Counted from the stretch's first letter, positions 7,382-15,668 are shown. The stretch is 20,480 nt of DNA from an uncultured Bacteroidales bacterium (GCA_902768605.1 CACXLY010000051.1:1-20480), one strand, 5' to 3'. Numbers and translations are program-made. Notes: generated by a model from the letters alone, not told the origin.

Positions 7382-8920
7382 ATGAAAGCATTTGAGAATT
7401 ATGAGATTTGGTGGGTGACTGGCGCGCAGTTGCTCTACGGAGGCGACGCAGTAGTCGCAGTGGACGGACACTCGAAGGAAATGGTCGAGGGCTTGAACGC
7501 CAGCGGCAACATCCCCGTCAAGATTGTGTATAAAGGCACAGCCAACAGTTCGAAGGAGGTGGAGCAGGTGATGCTCGCTGCCAACAACGACGGGAAATGC
7601 GTCGGCATCATCACATGGATGCACACCTTCTCGCCGGCCAAGATGTGGATTAAGGGCTTGCAGCAGCTGCAGAAGCCTCTGCTCCACTTCCACACCCAAT
7701 ACAATGCGGAGATTCCCTGGAGCGAGATTGACATGGACTTCATGAACCTCAATCAGAGCGCTCACGGAGACATCGAGTTCGGACACATCTGCACCCGCAT
7801 GAGAGTGGCTCGCAAAGTGGTTTGCGGCTACTGGAAGGACGAGAAGGCTCAGAAGCAGATTGCCGTCTGGGCGCGTGTGGCAGCCGGCGTGGCCGATGCA
7901 AAGAACGTGCGTTGCCTCATGTTCGGCATGAACATGAACAACGTGGCCGTGACCGATGGTGACCGTGTCGAGTTCGAGCAGCGCTTGGGTTATCACGTTG
8001 ACTACTACCCCGTTTCCTCTCTCATGGAGTACTACAAGAAGGTGACGGATGCCGAGGCAGACGCCCTCGTCGAGGAATACAAGAAGCTTTATACAATAAA
8101 GATTGACGAGAGCGGCGAGAAGGTTTATTGGGAGAAGGTGAAGAACAGCGCCAAGGCCGAGATTGCCTTGCGCCGCGTCTTGAAGGATGAGGGTGCAACG
8201 GCCTTCACCACGAACTTCGACGACTTGGGCGACGCCAACGTTGACGCACCCGACTTCTGCGGCTTCGACCAGATACCGGGCCTCGCTTCGCAGCGCTTGA
8301 TGCAGGAAGGCTACGGCTTCGGTGCCGAGGGCGACTGGAAGACCGCCTGCCTCTTCCGTACGCTTTGGGTCATCCAACAGGGAATGCCGACGGGTTGCTC
8401 ATTCCTCGAGGACTACACCCTCAACTTCGCCGGCGACCGCTCCTCTTGTCTCCAAAGCCACATGCTCGAGATATGTCCGCTCATTGCCAGCGACAAACCA
8501 AAGCTCGAGGTGCATTTCCTCGGCATCGGCATCCGCAAGCAGCAGACGGCTCGCCTCGTCTTCACCTCGAAGACAGGTCGCGGCATCAAGGCAACCGTCG
8601 TGGACCTCGGCAATCGCTTCCGTCTCATCTCTCAGGAAGTGGAGTGCATCGAGCCAAAGCCCATGCCCAAACTGCCCGTCGCAAGCGCCCTCTGGATTCC
8701 TCAGCCGACGTTCGAGATTGGTGCGGCAGCTTGGATTCTCGCCGGCGGCACTCACCACAGCGCCTTCTCCTACGACATCACGGAAGATTATTGGGAAGAC
8801 TTCGCCGAGATGACAGGCATAGAATACGTGAAGATAAACAAGGAGACCAACATCGCCGAGTTCAAGCAGACGCTACGCAACGGCGAGGTGTATTATATGT
8901 TGAACAAAGCACTGAAGTAA
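7382..8920 (+). CDS. araA: L-arabinose isomerase
   Basis: Interconverts L-arabinose and L-ribulose in the cytoplasm using Mn2+. The 512-residue length fits the family (about 500). The start reads [20 protein letters not shown], a variant of the usual G-S-Q-H-L-Y-G. The metal-binding residues appear as Glu316 ([10 protein letters not shown]), Glu343 (FLEDYTLNF), His360 (QSHMLEICP) and His458/459 (GGTHHSAFS). It follows araD by 27 nt and precedes the kinase by 1 nt, so the three genes are clearly one transcript. No upstream Shine-Dalgarno sequence is visible. A short AT palindrome, CTTTAT-ACA-ATAAAG (8087-8101), lies in the middle of the gene. Confidence 0.96.
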   Translation: MKAFENYEIWWVTGAQLLYGGDAVVAVDGHSKEMVEGLNASGNIPVKIVYKGTANSSKEVEQVMLAANNDGKCVGIITWMHTFSPAKMWIKGLQQLQKPLLHFHTQYNAEIPWSEIDMDFMNLNQSAHGDIEFGHICTRMRVARKVVCGYWKDEKAQKQIAVWARVAAGVADAKNVRCLMFGMNMNNVAVTDGDRVEFEQRLGYHVDYYPVSSLMEYYKKVTDAEADALVEEYKKLYTIKIDESGEKVYWEKVKNSAKAEIALRRVLKDEGATAFTTNFDDLGDANVDAPDFCGFDQIPGLASQRLMQEGYGFGAEGDWKTACLFRTLWVIQQGMPTGCSFLEDYTLNFAGDRSSCLQSHMLEICPLIASDKPKLEVHFLGIGIRKQQTARLVFTSKTGRGIKATVVDLGNRFRLISQEVECIEPKPMPKLPVASALWIPQPTFEIGAAAWILAGGTHHSAFSYDITEDYWEDFAEMTGIEYVKINKETNIAEFKQTLRNGEVYYMLNKALK

Positions 8921-8921
8921 G

Positions 8922-10508
8922 ATGACAGCAAAGCAGGTAATTGAAAGCGGGAAAGCCATCCTCGGCATCGAGTTTGGCTCTACCCGCATAAAGGCTGTCC
9001 TTATCGACGAGGACAACAAACCTATCGCTCAAGGGGCTTTCGAATGGGAGAACCAGCTGACCGACGGCCTTTGGACGTACTCCATCGACCTCATATGGAA
9101 AGGCCTGCAGGACTGCTACATCGACCTTCGCCGAGATGTCTTGCAGCAATACGGTTGCGAGATAGAGAACTTGGCTGCCATCGGCTTCTCGGCCATGATG
9201 CACGGCTATATGGCATTCAACGAGAAGCAGGAGATTCTTGTGCCCTTCCGCACATGGCGCAACACCAACACGGGCAAGGCCGCTGCCGAGCTGAGCAAGC
9301 TCTTCAACTACAACATACCATTGCGCTGGAGCATCTCGCATCTCTACCAATGCATCCTCGACGGGGAAAAACATGTTCCTTCGATTAAGTATCTCACCAC
9401 CCTCGCCGGCTATGTTCACTGGCAACTGACGGGTCAGTTCGTGCTTGGCGTGGGTGATGCATCGGGCATGATACCCGTTGACCCGGCCACGAAGACCTAC
9501 GATGCCGAGATGGTCAAGAAGTTCGACAAGCTGATTGCACCGAAAGGCTTTCCTTGGAAGTTGCTCGACATCTTGCCCAAGTCGCTCAGCGCAGGCGAAG
9601 ATGCAGGATGTCTGACGGCGGAAGGAGCCAAGTTGCTCGACGTCTCAGGTCACTTGAAGCCAGGCGTACCTTTGTGCCCCCCGGAGGGTGATGCAGGAAC
9701 AGGCATGGTGGCAACCAACGCCGTGAAGCAGCGCACGGGCAACGTCTCCGCCGGTACATCATCCTTCTCGATGATTGTCTTGGAGAAACCGCTCAGCAAG
9801 CCCTACGAGCCCATAGACATCGTGACGACCCCCGACGGCTCACTCGTCGCAATGGTGCATTGCAACAACTGCACCTCCGACATCAATGCCTGGGTCGGCC
9901 TCTTCAAAGAGTACCAGCAGATGCTTGGCGTGCCTGTCGATATGGGCGAGATATACAGCAAGCTCTTCAACAAAGCCCTCGAAGGCGATGCGGATTGCGG
10001 CGGCTTGATGGCGTACAACTACGTCAGCGGCGAACCTGTGACGGGCCTGGCAGAAGGCCGTCCGCTCTTCGTCCGCTCTGCTACAGATAAGTTCAACCTC
10101 GCCAACCTCATGCGTGCCCAGCTCTACGGCGCCATCGGTGTGCTGAAGATAGGTAACGACATCCTGCTGAAGGAGGAGAACGTGAAAGTGGACCGCATAA
10201 CGGGTCACGGAGGCTACTTCAAGACGGCAGGCGCTGGCCAGCGCGTATTGGCTGCCGCGCTCAATTCGCCCATCTCCGTTATGGAGACAGCGGGCGAAGG
10301 CGGCGCTTGGGGCATCGCCCTCCTGGCAGGTTACCTTATTAATAATAAGGGAAAGAGTTTGGCCGACTACCTCGAGGAGGACGTCTTTGCCGGCAATACT
10401 GGCACGTCGGTTGCACCATTGGCCGAGGACGTGGCAGGTTTCGAGAAGTATATTGAGAGCTACAAGAAGTGCTTGCCCATCGAGCAGGCCGCGGTGGAAT
10501 GTAAGTAA
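8922..10508 (+). CDS. araB: FGGY-family carbohydrate kinase, probable ribulokinase
   Basis: A 528-residue sugar kinase of the FGGY family. The N-terminal phosphate loop is [12 protein letters not shown] (15-26). A substrate-site M-H-G lies at 93-95, and the catalytic base is probably Asp257 in [10 protein letters not shown]. The C-terminal nucleotide motif includes [12 protein letters not shown], followed by [13 protein letters not shown]. The sequence is of the type often annotated xylulokinase in Bacteroides, but its position one base after araA and in a set with araD makes phosphorylation of L-ribulose the likely role. The start ATG at 8922 is immediately after the araA stop, which suggests translational coupling. 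The 17-nt perfect palindrome CCTTATTAATAATAAGG (10334-10350) is embedded in the coding sequence. Confidence 0.88.
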   Translation: MTAKQVIESGKAILGIEFGSTRIKAVLIDEDNKPIAQGAFEWENQLTDGLWTYSIDLIWKGLQDCYIDLRRDVLQQYGCEIENLAAIGFSAMMHGYMAFNEKQEILVPFRTWRNTNTGKAAAELSKLFNYNIPLRWSISHLYQCILDGEKHVPSIKYLTTLAGYVHWQLTGQFVLGVGDASGMIPVDPATKTYDAEMVKKFDKLIAPKGFPWKLLDILPKSLSAGEDAGCLTAEGAKLLDVSGHLKPGVPLCPPEGDAGTGMVATNAVKQRTGNVSAGTSSFSMIVLEKPLSKPYEPIDIVTTPDGSLVAMVHCNNCTSDINAWVGLFKEYQQMLGVPVDMGEIYSKLFNKALEGDADCGGLMAYNYVSGEPVTGLAEGRPLFVRSATDKFNLANLMRAQLYGAIGVLKIGNDILLKEENVKVDRITGHGGYFKTAGAGQRVLAAALNSPISVMETAGEGGAWGIALLAGYLINNKGKSLADYLEEDVFAGNTGTSVAPLAEDVAGFEKYIESYKKCLPIEQAAVECK

Positions 10509-10545
10509 TCCCTAAATATGTCTTTGAGCTGAAAGCAGCAAAACT

Positions 10546-11235
10546 ATGATAAAAAAAGAAGATGTGCTTGCGAAGTTGCCTGACTTGGACGGGGCGCTCT
10601 CGCCAGAGGAACGTGAACTGATCCTCAGCAAAATGCAGGTTCGTGCTTACCGTAAAAACGAAACCATCTATCAGGAAGGTGACATCCCCTCCCACTTACT
10701 TTGCCTCATCAGCGGCAAAGTGAAGATATACAAGGACGGCGTAGGAGGCAGAGCTCAGATTGTGCGTGTGGCAGATGCGGTGGAATACTTCGGCTATCGT
10801 GCTGCTTTCTCTGACGAGAACTACGTGACGGCCGCAGCGGCCTTCGAGCCTTCCGTCATCGCCAGCATCCCCATCGGTCTGATTCGCCAGCTCACGATGC
10901 GGAACCCTCAGTTGGCATGGTTCTTCGTCAGGAGGCTGGCCATTGCGCTTGGCAAGAGCGACGCCAGGACGGTCAACCTCACTCAGAAGCACATCCGCGG
11001 GCGCTTGGCAGAGAGCATCCTGTTCCTCAAGGAGAGTTACGGCGTGGAAGACGACGGACAGACGCTCAGTGTCTATCCAAGTCGCGAAGATATGGCTAAC
11101 CTGAGCAACATGACGACCAGTAACGCCATCCGTACGCTCAGCGTCTTTGTCCAGGAGGGACTCATTGCGCTCGAAGGACGAAGAATAAAGATACTCGACG
11201 AGCCCGCCTTGCAGAAGATATCCCGTATGGGATAA
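10546..11235 (+). CDS. Crp/Fnr-family transcriptional regulator
   Basis: A 229-residue regulator with an N-terminal cyclic-nucleotide-binding beta-barrel (about 20-120; IYQEGDIPSHLLCLISGKVK is the hallmark segment), a dimerisation helix (about 115-165) and a C-terminal winged helix (about 175-215, SREDMANLSNMTTSNAIRTL then VQEGLIALEGRRIKIL). There is no Fnr-type cysteine cluster, so oxygen sensing through an iron-sulphur centre is unlikely; the ligand is unknown. It follows araB by 37 nt on the same strand and may be co-transcribed, which makes it a candidate regulator of arabinose use. It ends at a TAA that is followed almost directly by a nine-unit 9-nt repeat array. Confidence 0.88.
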   Translation: MIKKEDVLAKLPDLDGALSPEERELILSKMQVRAYRKNETIYQEGDIPSHLLCLISGKVKIYKDGVGGRAQIVRVADAVEYFGYRAAFSDENYVTAAAAFEPSVIASIPIGLIRQLTMRNPQLAWFFVRRLAIALGKSDARTVNLTQKHIRGRLAESILFLKESYGVEDDGQTLSVYPSREDMANLSNMTTSNAIRTLSVFVQEGLIALEGRRIKILDEPALQKISRMG

Positions 11236-11237
11236 CG

Positions 11238-11318
11238 CCTGATTACTCTGATTAATCTGACCATTCTGATTATTCCGAATGCTCTGACTGCTCTGATTAT
11301 TCTGATTACTCCGAGACA
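11238..11318 (+). repeat. Nine-unit 9-nt tandem array (TCTGATTAT type) filling the intergenic gap
   Basis: Nine consecutive 9-nt units (CCTGATTAC, TCTGATTAA, TCTGACCAT, TCTGATTAT, TCCGAATGC, TCTGACTGC, TCTGATTAT, TCTGATTAC, TCCGAGACA) run from 2 nt after the regulator stop codon to the base before the GH84 ATG. No separate ribosome-binding site or promoter is left between the two genes. Confidence 0.9.
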
Positions 11319-13376
11319 ATGAAAAGACAGATTATTCTTGTGATGCTGACGGCATTTTGCCTTTGCGGCTTTGCCGAGACGCGGAAAGTGGTTGGCACCT
11401 TTGGCGATAAGTCCGTGAAGGCTTATCAGAAGAAGATACCGCAGCAGGCAGAGGGCTACTACCTGAAAGTCACGCCGACCGAGGTCGTTGTGGCTGGCAG
11501 GGATGCAAGCGGCACGTTCTATGGCGAGCAGGCACTCGAAGAAATTAAAAATGAAAAATTAAGAATTAAAGATGGGGACTTCAAGGAGGTCACTCTCCTT
11601 GAAGATGGAGGAGCCGAGATTCGCGACTGGCCAAGCGTCGCTTGCAGAGGCGTCATCGAGGGCTTCTACGGCAATCCTTGGAGCCACGAGGACAGGCTTC
11701 GGCAGTTCGAGTTCTACGGAAAGCACAGGCTCAACATCTATGTCTATGGGCCTAAGGACGACCCTTATCACCGTGCGCATTGGCGCGACCCATACCCCGA
11801 GGCGGAGGCTGCGAAGCTGAGAGAGCTTGTCGAGGCTGCGCACCGAAACAGGGTGCAGTTCGTCTGGGCGATTCATCCCGGCGGTGACATCAAGTGGAAC
11901 CTGCAAGACAGTCTGGCCGTCGTGAACAAGCTGAACATCATGTACGCCCTTGGCATCCGCTCGTTTGCCGTCTTCTTTGACGATATCGGCGGCGAGGGCA
12001 CGAGGGCCGAGAAGCAAGCAGGGCTGATGAACTACCTGACTGATGCCTTCGTCCGCCGACACAAGGATGTGGAGCCCCTCATCATCTGTCCCACGCAGTA
12101 CAACAAGGCATGGAGCGGGGGCGACTATCTCTCCACGCTCGGTACGAAGATGTATCCGGAGGTGCGCATCATGTGGACGGGCAACTCGGTGGTCGACATG
12201 ATCGAGCGCGACGACATGGAATGGATTAACGCGCAAATCAAGCGCAAGGCCTTCATCTGGCTCAACTACCCCGTCAACGACTATTGTCAGAGCCGTCTGC
12301 TCATGGGCAAGACCTACGGCAACGGACTCGACATCGCCGACCTCGTGTCGGGTTTCTGCAGCAATCCCATGGAGTATGCCGAGGCCTCCAAAGTCTCGCT
12401 CTACAGCATTGCCGACTATTGCTGGAATATGCCTGCCTACAATGCCGAGAGGTCTTGGGAGCAGGCCCTCGACGAGCTGATGCCGACGAGCAGGGAAGCC
12501 TTCCGCTTCTTCTGCGAGAACAATATCGACCTGGGCAGGACGGCCCACGGATTGCGGCGCGACGGGGAAAGCCCGGAGTTCGGGAAGGTTCCCAACGACG
12601 CCTACTTCTCCCGCCTTGTGACCGAGGCCGATGCGCTGCTTGCCGACAGCCTCTCACAGCCCGAGATGCTCAGGGAGATTGCTCCCTGGGTGGAGACCAT
12701 GCGGTTGCTTGGGCAGAGGGGACTGCAAGTGACGGCGATGCAAAAGGCTTTGCAGGCTTCGGACAGCGTAGGCTTCGTGGCTCACTACCGCGCCCTGCAG
12801 CGTCTCGAAGAGAAGCAGAAAGGCATCATCAGCCGCAACTACGAGGGTTCCGTCGTGAAGGCAAAGCCAGTCGTGAGCGGTACGGTCGTGACGCCTTGGG
12901 TAGGAGAAGAGGCCGTCCGACTTGCCAAGGACTACAAGAAACGTTTCGCCTACGGACTCGAGTTCTTCCCCCAGCAAGCCGTCGAGGACGGACGCTATTA
13001 TATAATGTATGGCGGCAAGTACCTGACCGACGTGAATGCCTCGCCCGACCGCGACGGCGACTTCCCCGTCTTTGTGGCCGAGGCCGACACCATCAACCCG
13101 CAGCGCCAGCTCTGGAACATCGAGCTCGTGCCCGAGACGGGTCGCTTCAAGATTACGAATGCGCAGGACGGCCGCTACATCAACGAGCTGGGCACGTTCT
13201 GGGCCAACAAGAACACCAAGCCCTACAATGCCGAGTGGAACACCTACATCTTCACCAAGACGCCCGAGGGCTACACCATCCAATGTGCAGGCCGCGCTTC
13301 CGGCAACTGGTTTGTTGAGGACAATCGCATCAAAAACGGCAAGCAATCGAGTACTTTCCAAATAAAGACCCCCTGA
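11319..13376 (+). CDS. GH84 beta-N-acetylglucosaminidase (O-GlcNAcase-type), exported
   Basis: A 685-residue exported enzyme removing beta-linked GlcNAc. An N-terminal signal peptide ends around CGFAE (residues 16-20), and a short beta domain covers about 21-100. The catalytic barrel starts with CRGVIEGFYGNPWSHEDR (109-126). The paired catalytic aspartates are Asp221-Asp222 in AVFFDDIGGEG, as in the substrate-assisted mechanism of this family. WLNYPVNDY and SGFCSNPMEYAE are further family signatures. Residues about 550-685 form a C-terminal beta-trefoil-like (ricin-type) domain with GRYYIMYGGKYLTDV, RQLWNIELV and GRYINELG repeats. The linker at 74-96 is encoded by an AT-rich heptamer array plus a 10-bp inverted repeat, unlike the rest of the gene. 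The alpha/beta-hydrolase follows 32 nt downstream, and the pair is probably co-transcribed. Confidence 0.92.
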   Translation: MKRQIILVMLTAFCLCGFAETRKVVGTFGDKSVKAYQKKIPQQAEGYYLKVTPTEVVVAGRDASGTFYGEQALEEIKNEKLRIKDGDFKEVTLLEDGGAEIRDWPSVACRGVIEGFYGNPWSHEDRLRQFEFYGKHRLNIYVYGPKDDPYHRAHWRDPYPEAEAAKLRELVEAAHRNRVQFVWAIHPGGDIKWNLQDSLAVVNKLNIMYALGIRSFAVFFDDIGGEGTRAEKQAGLMNYLTDAFVRRHKDVEPLIICPTQYNKAWSGGDYLSTLGTKMYPEVRIMWTGNSVVDMIERDDMEWINAQIKRKAFIWLNYPVNDYCQSRLLMGKTYGNGLDIADLVSGFCSNPMEYAEASKVSLYSIADYCWNMPAYNAERSWEQALDELMPTSREAFRFFCENNIDLGRTAHGLRRDGESPEFGKVPNDAYFSRLVTEADALLADSLSQPEMLREIAPWVETMRLLGQRGLQVTAMQKALQASDSVGFVAHYRALQRLEEKQKGIISRNYEGSVVKAKPVVSGTVVTPWVGEEAVRLAKDYKKRFAYGLEFFPQQAVEDGRYYIMYGGKYLTDVNASPDRDGDFPVFVAEADTINPQRQLWNIELVPETGRFKITNAQDGRYINELGTFWANKNTKPYNAEWNTYIFTKTPEGYTIQCAGRASGNWFVEDNRIKNGKQSSTFQIKTP
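11541..11604 (+). repeat. Heptamer array and hairpin inside the GH84 gene
   Basis: Four 7-nt units (GAAATTA, AAAATGA, AAAATTA, AGAATTA; 11541-11568) are followed by CTTCAAGGAG (11579-11588) and its exact complement CTCCTTGAAG (11595-11604) around a 6-nt loop. The block keeps the reading frame and encodes residues about 75-95 between the N-terminal domain and the catalytic barrel. Confidence 0.7.
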
Positions 13377-13408
13377 CCCAAGTAAGGCGAGGATATCCAT
13401 CCAGCAAT

Positions 13409-14542
13409 ATGAAACGATATTTATTATTACTCCTTCCTTTGTTACTTGAAAGTTTTATGACTCCCCTTAAAGGGGGCTGGAGAGTCAGTTGTGAGCGTGT
13501 TCGTCATCTGTGGCTCGACAGCCTGCGGGCAGCGACAGCCAACGTCGTCCGCGACAGCATTATCCGTCAGGACGGTGACAGCATGAAGCTCTGGTGGACG
13601 GTTTACGGCGAGCGTCCTGCCGACGGGCGAAGCCTCTGGATTAGCCTTCACGGAGGTGGTGGGACGACGCCCGAGGTGAACGACCAGCAGTGGAGGAATC
13701 AGATGCGCCTCTATCGTCCGAGTGAGGGTGTTTATGTGGCGCCGCGTTCGCCCGTGGAGGCTTGGGATATGTGGTGCCAGCAACCCATCGACAGCATGTA
13801 TCGCGTCCTCATCCGCACGATGATTGTCCATTATGGTGTCAACCCCGATAAGGTCTATCTGATGGGTTATTCGGCTGGCGGCGACGGCGTGTGGCGAATG
13901 GCTCCTCGCATGGCCGACCACTGGGCTGCCGCAAGCATGATGGCCGGCCATCCCGGCGACGTCAGGCTTGAAAACCTTCTGAACACGCCTTTCATGATAT
14001 GGTGTGGAGCGAACGATGCTGCATACAACCGCAACCGGCTCGACAGGGAAAGGGGCGTCCAAATGGATTCCCTGCAGCAGACCTGCCCAGACGGCTACAT
14101 CCACGAGACGCACATCATGGAGGGCAAAGGGCATTGGATGGACCGCGAGGACGCGGCTGCCGTCCCTTGGATGGCGCAGTATAAGCGTCAGGCTTGGCCC
14201 CGTCACGTCATCTGGCAGCAGGAGGCCGTGCTGCGCCCCGACTTCTACTGGCTTTCGGCTCCACGCCGGGAGCTGAAGCGCGGCATGAGGGTCGATGCAA
14301 AGGTCGAGAAGAACACCATCGACATCACTCGCATGGATTACTCCGAACTGACCTTGTACCTGAGCGATGAACTGGTGAACCTGCGGAAGCCCATTACCGT
14401 AAAAATCCGCGGCAAGAGAGTCTTCAAGGGCAGGGTCAAGCCGAGTGCGGACACCTATCGGCAGACGCTTTACGAGCGACAGGATCCCCGCTTCGCTGCG
14501 CCATGCAAGATAACGGTGAGGCCAGCGCTTTCCGGCTCTTGA
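13409..14542 (+). CDS. Exported alpha/beta-hydrolase (esterase/depolymerase-like)
   Basis: A 377-residue serine hydrolase. The signal peptide is MKRYLLLLLPLLLESF. The oxyanion segment is S-L-H-G-G-G-G (79-85), the nucleophile elbow is G-Y-S155-A-G-G, and the probable acid and base are Asp203 (GANDAAYN) and His242 (GKGHWMD), giving a complete triad. The fold resembles PHB-depolymerase/feruloyl-esterase-type proteins, but the substrate cannot be read from sequence. It lies 32 nt downstream of the GH84 gene, so removal of ester substituents from the same glycans is a reasonable inference. Residues 17-27 (MTPLKGGWRVS), just after the hydrophobic core, are encoded by a GC-rich palindromic element, which makes the signal-peptidase site unclear. 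Residues about 275-377 form a C-terminal beta-rich extension. Confidence 0.8.
   Translation: MKRYLLLLLPLLLESFMTPLKGGWRVSCERVRHLWLDSLRAATANVVRDSIIRQDGDSMKLWWTVYGERPADGRSLWISLHGGGGTTPEVNDQQWRNQMRLYRPSEGVYVAPRSPVEAWDMWCQQPIDSMYRVLIRTMIVHYGVNPDKVYLMGYSAGGDGVWRMAPRMADHWAAASMMAGHPGDVRLENLLNTPFMIWCGANDAAYNRNRLDRERGVQMDSLQQTCPDGYIHETHIMEGKGHWMDREDAAAVPWMAQYKRQAWPRHVIWQQEAVLRPDFYWLSAPRRELKRGMRVDAKVEKNTIDITRMDYSELTLYLSDELVNLRKPITVKIRGKRVFKGRVKPSADTYRQTLYERQDPRFAAPCKITVRPALSGS
13459..13486. repeat. Palindromic element CCCCTT-A-AAGGGG within coding sequence
   Basis: CCCCTT (13463-13468) pairs with AAGGGG (13470-13475), with outer GACTC (13459-13463) and GAGTC (13482-13486) also inverted. The element falls just after the signal-peptide core of the hydrolase and encodes TPLKGGW. 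A decayed relative sits in the TPR gene near 19315-19343. Confidence 0.55.
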
Positions 14543-14743
14543 CACTTTGCTCGCATTTTGCCGTTTTTGCTGACACAAGCGTTTTTCGCCAACTCGCGAG
14601 AATCGCTTAAAATCCTCGCGCCGGCACTTCCCTGCCCCGAGAGGATTTGACGCGCTCAGAAGGCTTTTCGTTGATAATGAGAGGGTTGCAAAGCGTTAAA
14701 TAGAAGAAGAAACGCCGTTTTGCTAAGTGGAGATGACAAAATG
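14543..14743. other. Non-coding stretch with an inverted repeat
   Basis: No convincing gene is visible here, between the hydrolase stop and the 22-bp tandem array. AAATCCTC (14610-14617) is complementary to GAGGATTT (14641-14648) across a 23-nt GC-rich loop. It lies 68 nt after the hydrolase stop and lacks a T-run, so it is only a weak terminator candidate. GCCGTTTT-type motifs occur twice (about 14562 and 14714). Confidence 0.4.
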
Positions 14744-14919
14744 ACACGTTATTTCGGCAAAATCGACGTGTTTCGATAGTGAATCCCTGCAGATGAGAAA
14801 TCAGACGCTACACGTGGGAAGTGCTCACGCCACACGTGGGAAGTGCTCACGCCACACGTGGCGTCTGGAATCGCTACACGTGGCGTCGGCAAATCCGACG
14901 TGTTGCGACCCTTTTTCCC
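14744..14919. repeat. 22-bp-period tandem repeat with CACGTG cores
   Basis: Eight successive 22-nt blocks begin at 14744, 14766, 14788, 14810, 14832, 14854, 14876 and 14898. Blocks 4 and 5 are identical and begin ACACGTGGGAAGTGC. Blocks 6 and 7 begin ACACGTGGCGTC. Block 1 resembles block 7 (ACACGT....TCGGCAAA) and block 2 resembles block 8 (ACGTGTT.CGA, ending CCC); block 3 is the most decayed. Four CACGTG palindromes recur at 22-bp intervals. There are no unique spacers, and a 22-nt period does not encode a repeated peptide. Confidence 0.85.
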
Positions 14920-14943
14920 TCACTTCAAAAAGTGACAAAAAGG
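14910..14943. terminator. Possible bidirectional hairpin between convergent genes
   Basis: TCACTT (14920-14925) pairs with AAGTGA (14930-14935) around a CAAA loop. The outer CCTTTTT (14910-14916) pairs with AAAAAGG (14937-14943), with a small asymmetric bulge between. It lies 80 nt beyond the end of the minus-strand operon and faces the plus-strand hydrolase unit, so it is well placed to end either transcript. Confidence 0.45.
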
Positions 14944-15022
14944 AAGAGGAGTGGGGGAATCCGTGACAATCTGCGCACGGACTATCCTCTTTGGGAAAAG
15001 ATGCTCAACATAAGGCGAAAGG

Positions 15023-15292
15023 CTATCTGCGGCGTTTGCTTGGGGTGAAGAAGGAGTGGATGCCCGAGACGACACCCGAACAGAGGCGGAAACCGCGGTA
15101 GAGGACGAGGCCGTTGATGAGGAGGCGGGTGAGCTTCTGCACTCTGTCGGCCGTCTTCGGCATGTTGCCGCCCGTCAGATAGCTGACGTTGTCAGTCATC
15201 TGCGTGCGAGAAGCCTGCAGCTTCCGCTGGACTTTCCGCTTCCTCTGCCTGAGGGCGGCAAGTGCGTCGGGAGAATTCACGATGCTGTTCAT
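15023..15292 (-). CDS. Small basic conserved-looking protein (unknown function)
   Basis: An 89-residue protein, strongly basic, with a possible weak amphipathic or membrane-associated segment around 55-80 (TRLLINGLVLYRGFRLCSGV). I do not recognise a named domain. It is the last of three small genes on the minus strand; its ATG is 4 nt after the stop of the holin-like gene, which supports it being real and translationally coupled. A YtxH protein, a holin-like protein and a short basic protein recur together in Bacteroidales, so a role in envelope maintenance or stress is inferred from context only. Confidence 0.65.
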   Translation of the reverse strand: MNSIVNSPDALAALRQRKRKVQRKLQASRTQMTDNVSYLTGGNMPKTADRVQKLTRLLINGLVLYRGFRLCSGVVSGIHSFFTPSKRRR

Positions 15293-15296
15293 AGTG

Positions 15297-15668
15297 TCAT
15301 GGAGCTAAAGGTTCTTCGTCGTCCTCCTCGTCTTCACCGACAAACAATCCGGCCACGAAACGTGTCACGGGCTGTACGATCCAGCGTTTGCGGCAAAGGA
15401 GAATGATGATGATGATGAGCAGCATTGCGCCTCCCACGATGGTGAAACTCCAAGCCGCGCCCACCATCTTTGCAAGCCAGAGCGCAAGGGCTATCACAAA
15501 AAAGAAAAGGGCTGCCAAAGCGAGTATCAGGCACACGGCTACGGTGGCCACTGCCGAGAGGAGCACGCTCAACTTCTCGGCAGAGTCCAACTTCAGATAC
15601 TCCTTTTGCAGCTCCAGATAGCTTTTCGCTTCTGTCCAGAGCGATTGTATGCTGCTACTGTAGTTCAT
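15297..15668 (-). CDS. Holin-like two-helix membrane protein (putative actinophage-holin-superfamily type)
   Basis: A 123-residue protein with a cytoplasmic amphipathic N terminus (about 1-35, SLWTEAKSYLELQKEYLKLD), two long transmembrane segments (about 38-68 and 73-92) and an acidic C-terminal tail (GEDEEDDEEPLAP). The layout fits the putative holin/PF07332-like family found in non-phage envelope operons. I start it at the ATG at 15668 (MNYSSSIQSLW). The frame continues upstream to 15689, but that part (MSYVLCP) is translated 7-nt repeat. It lies between the YtxH gene and the small basic gene and is probably co-transcribed with both. Confidence 0.75.
   Translation of the reverse strand: MNYSSSIQSLWTEAKSYLELQKEYLKLDSAEKLSVLLSAVATVAVCLILALAALFFFVIALALWLAKMVGAAWSFTIVGGAMLLIIIIILLCRKRWIVQPVTRFVAGLFVGEDEEDDEEPLAP

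Noticed and set aside
7373..8377. A 334-codon open frame on the minus strand
   Set aside because: Antisense to araA, whose active-site residues are all in place; no family features in the antisense product.
14744..14919. CRISPR array
   Set aside because: The 22-nt blocks are contiguous with no unique spacers, and no cas genes are present.
14821..15048. A 75-codon open frame on the plus strand
   Set aside because: It runs through the 22-bp repeat array and into the end of the minus-strand gene; the product is repeat-derived with no protein character.
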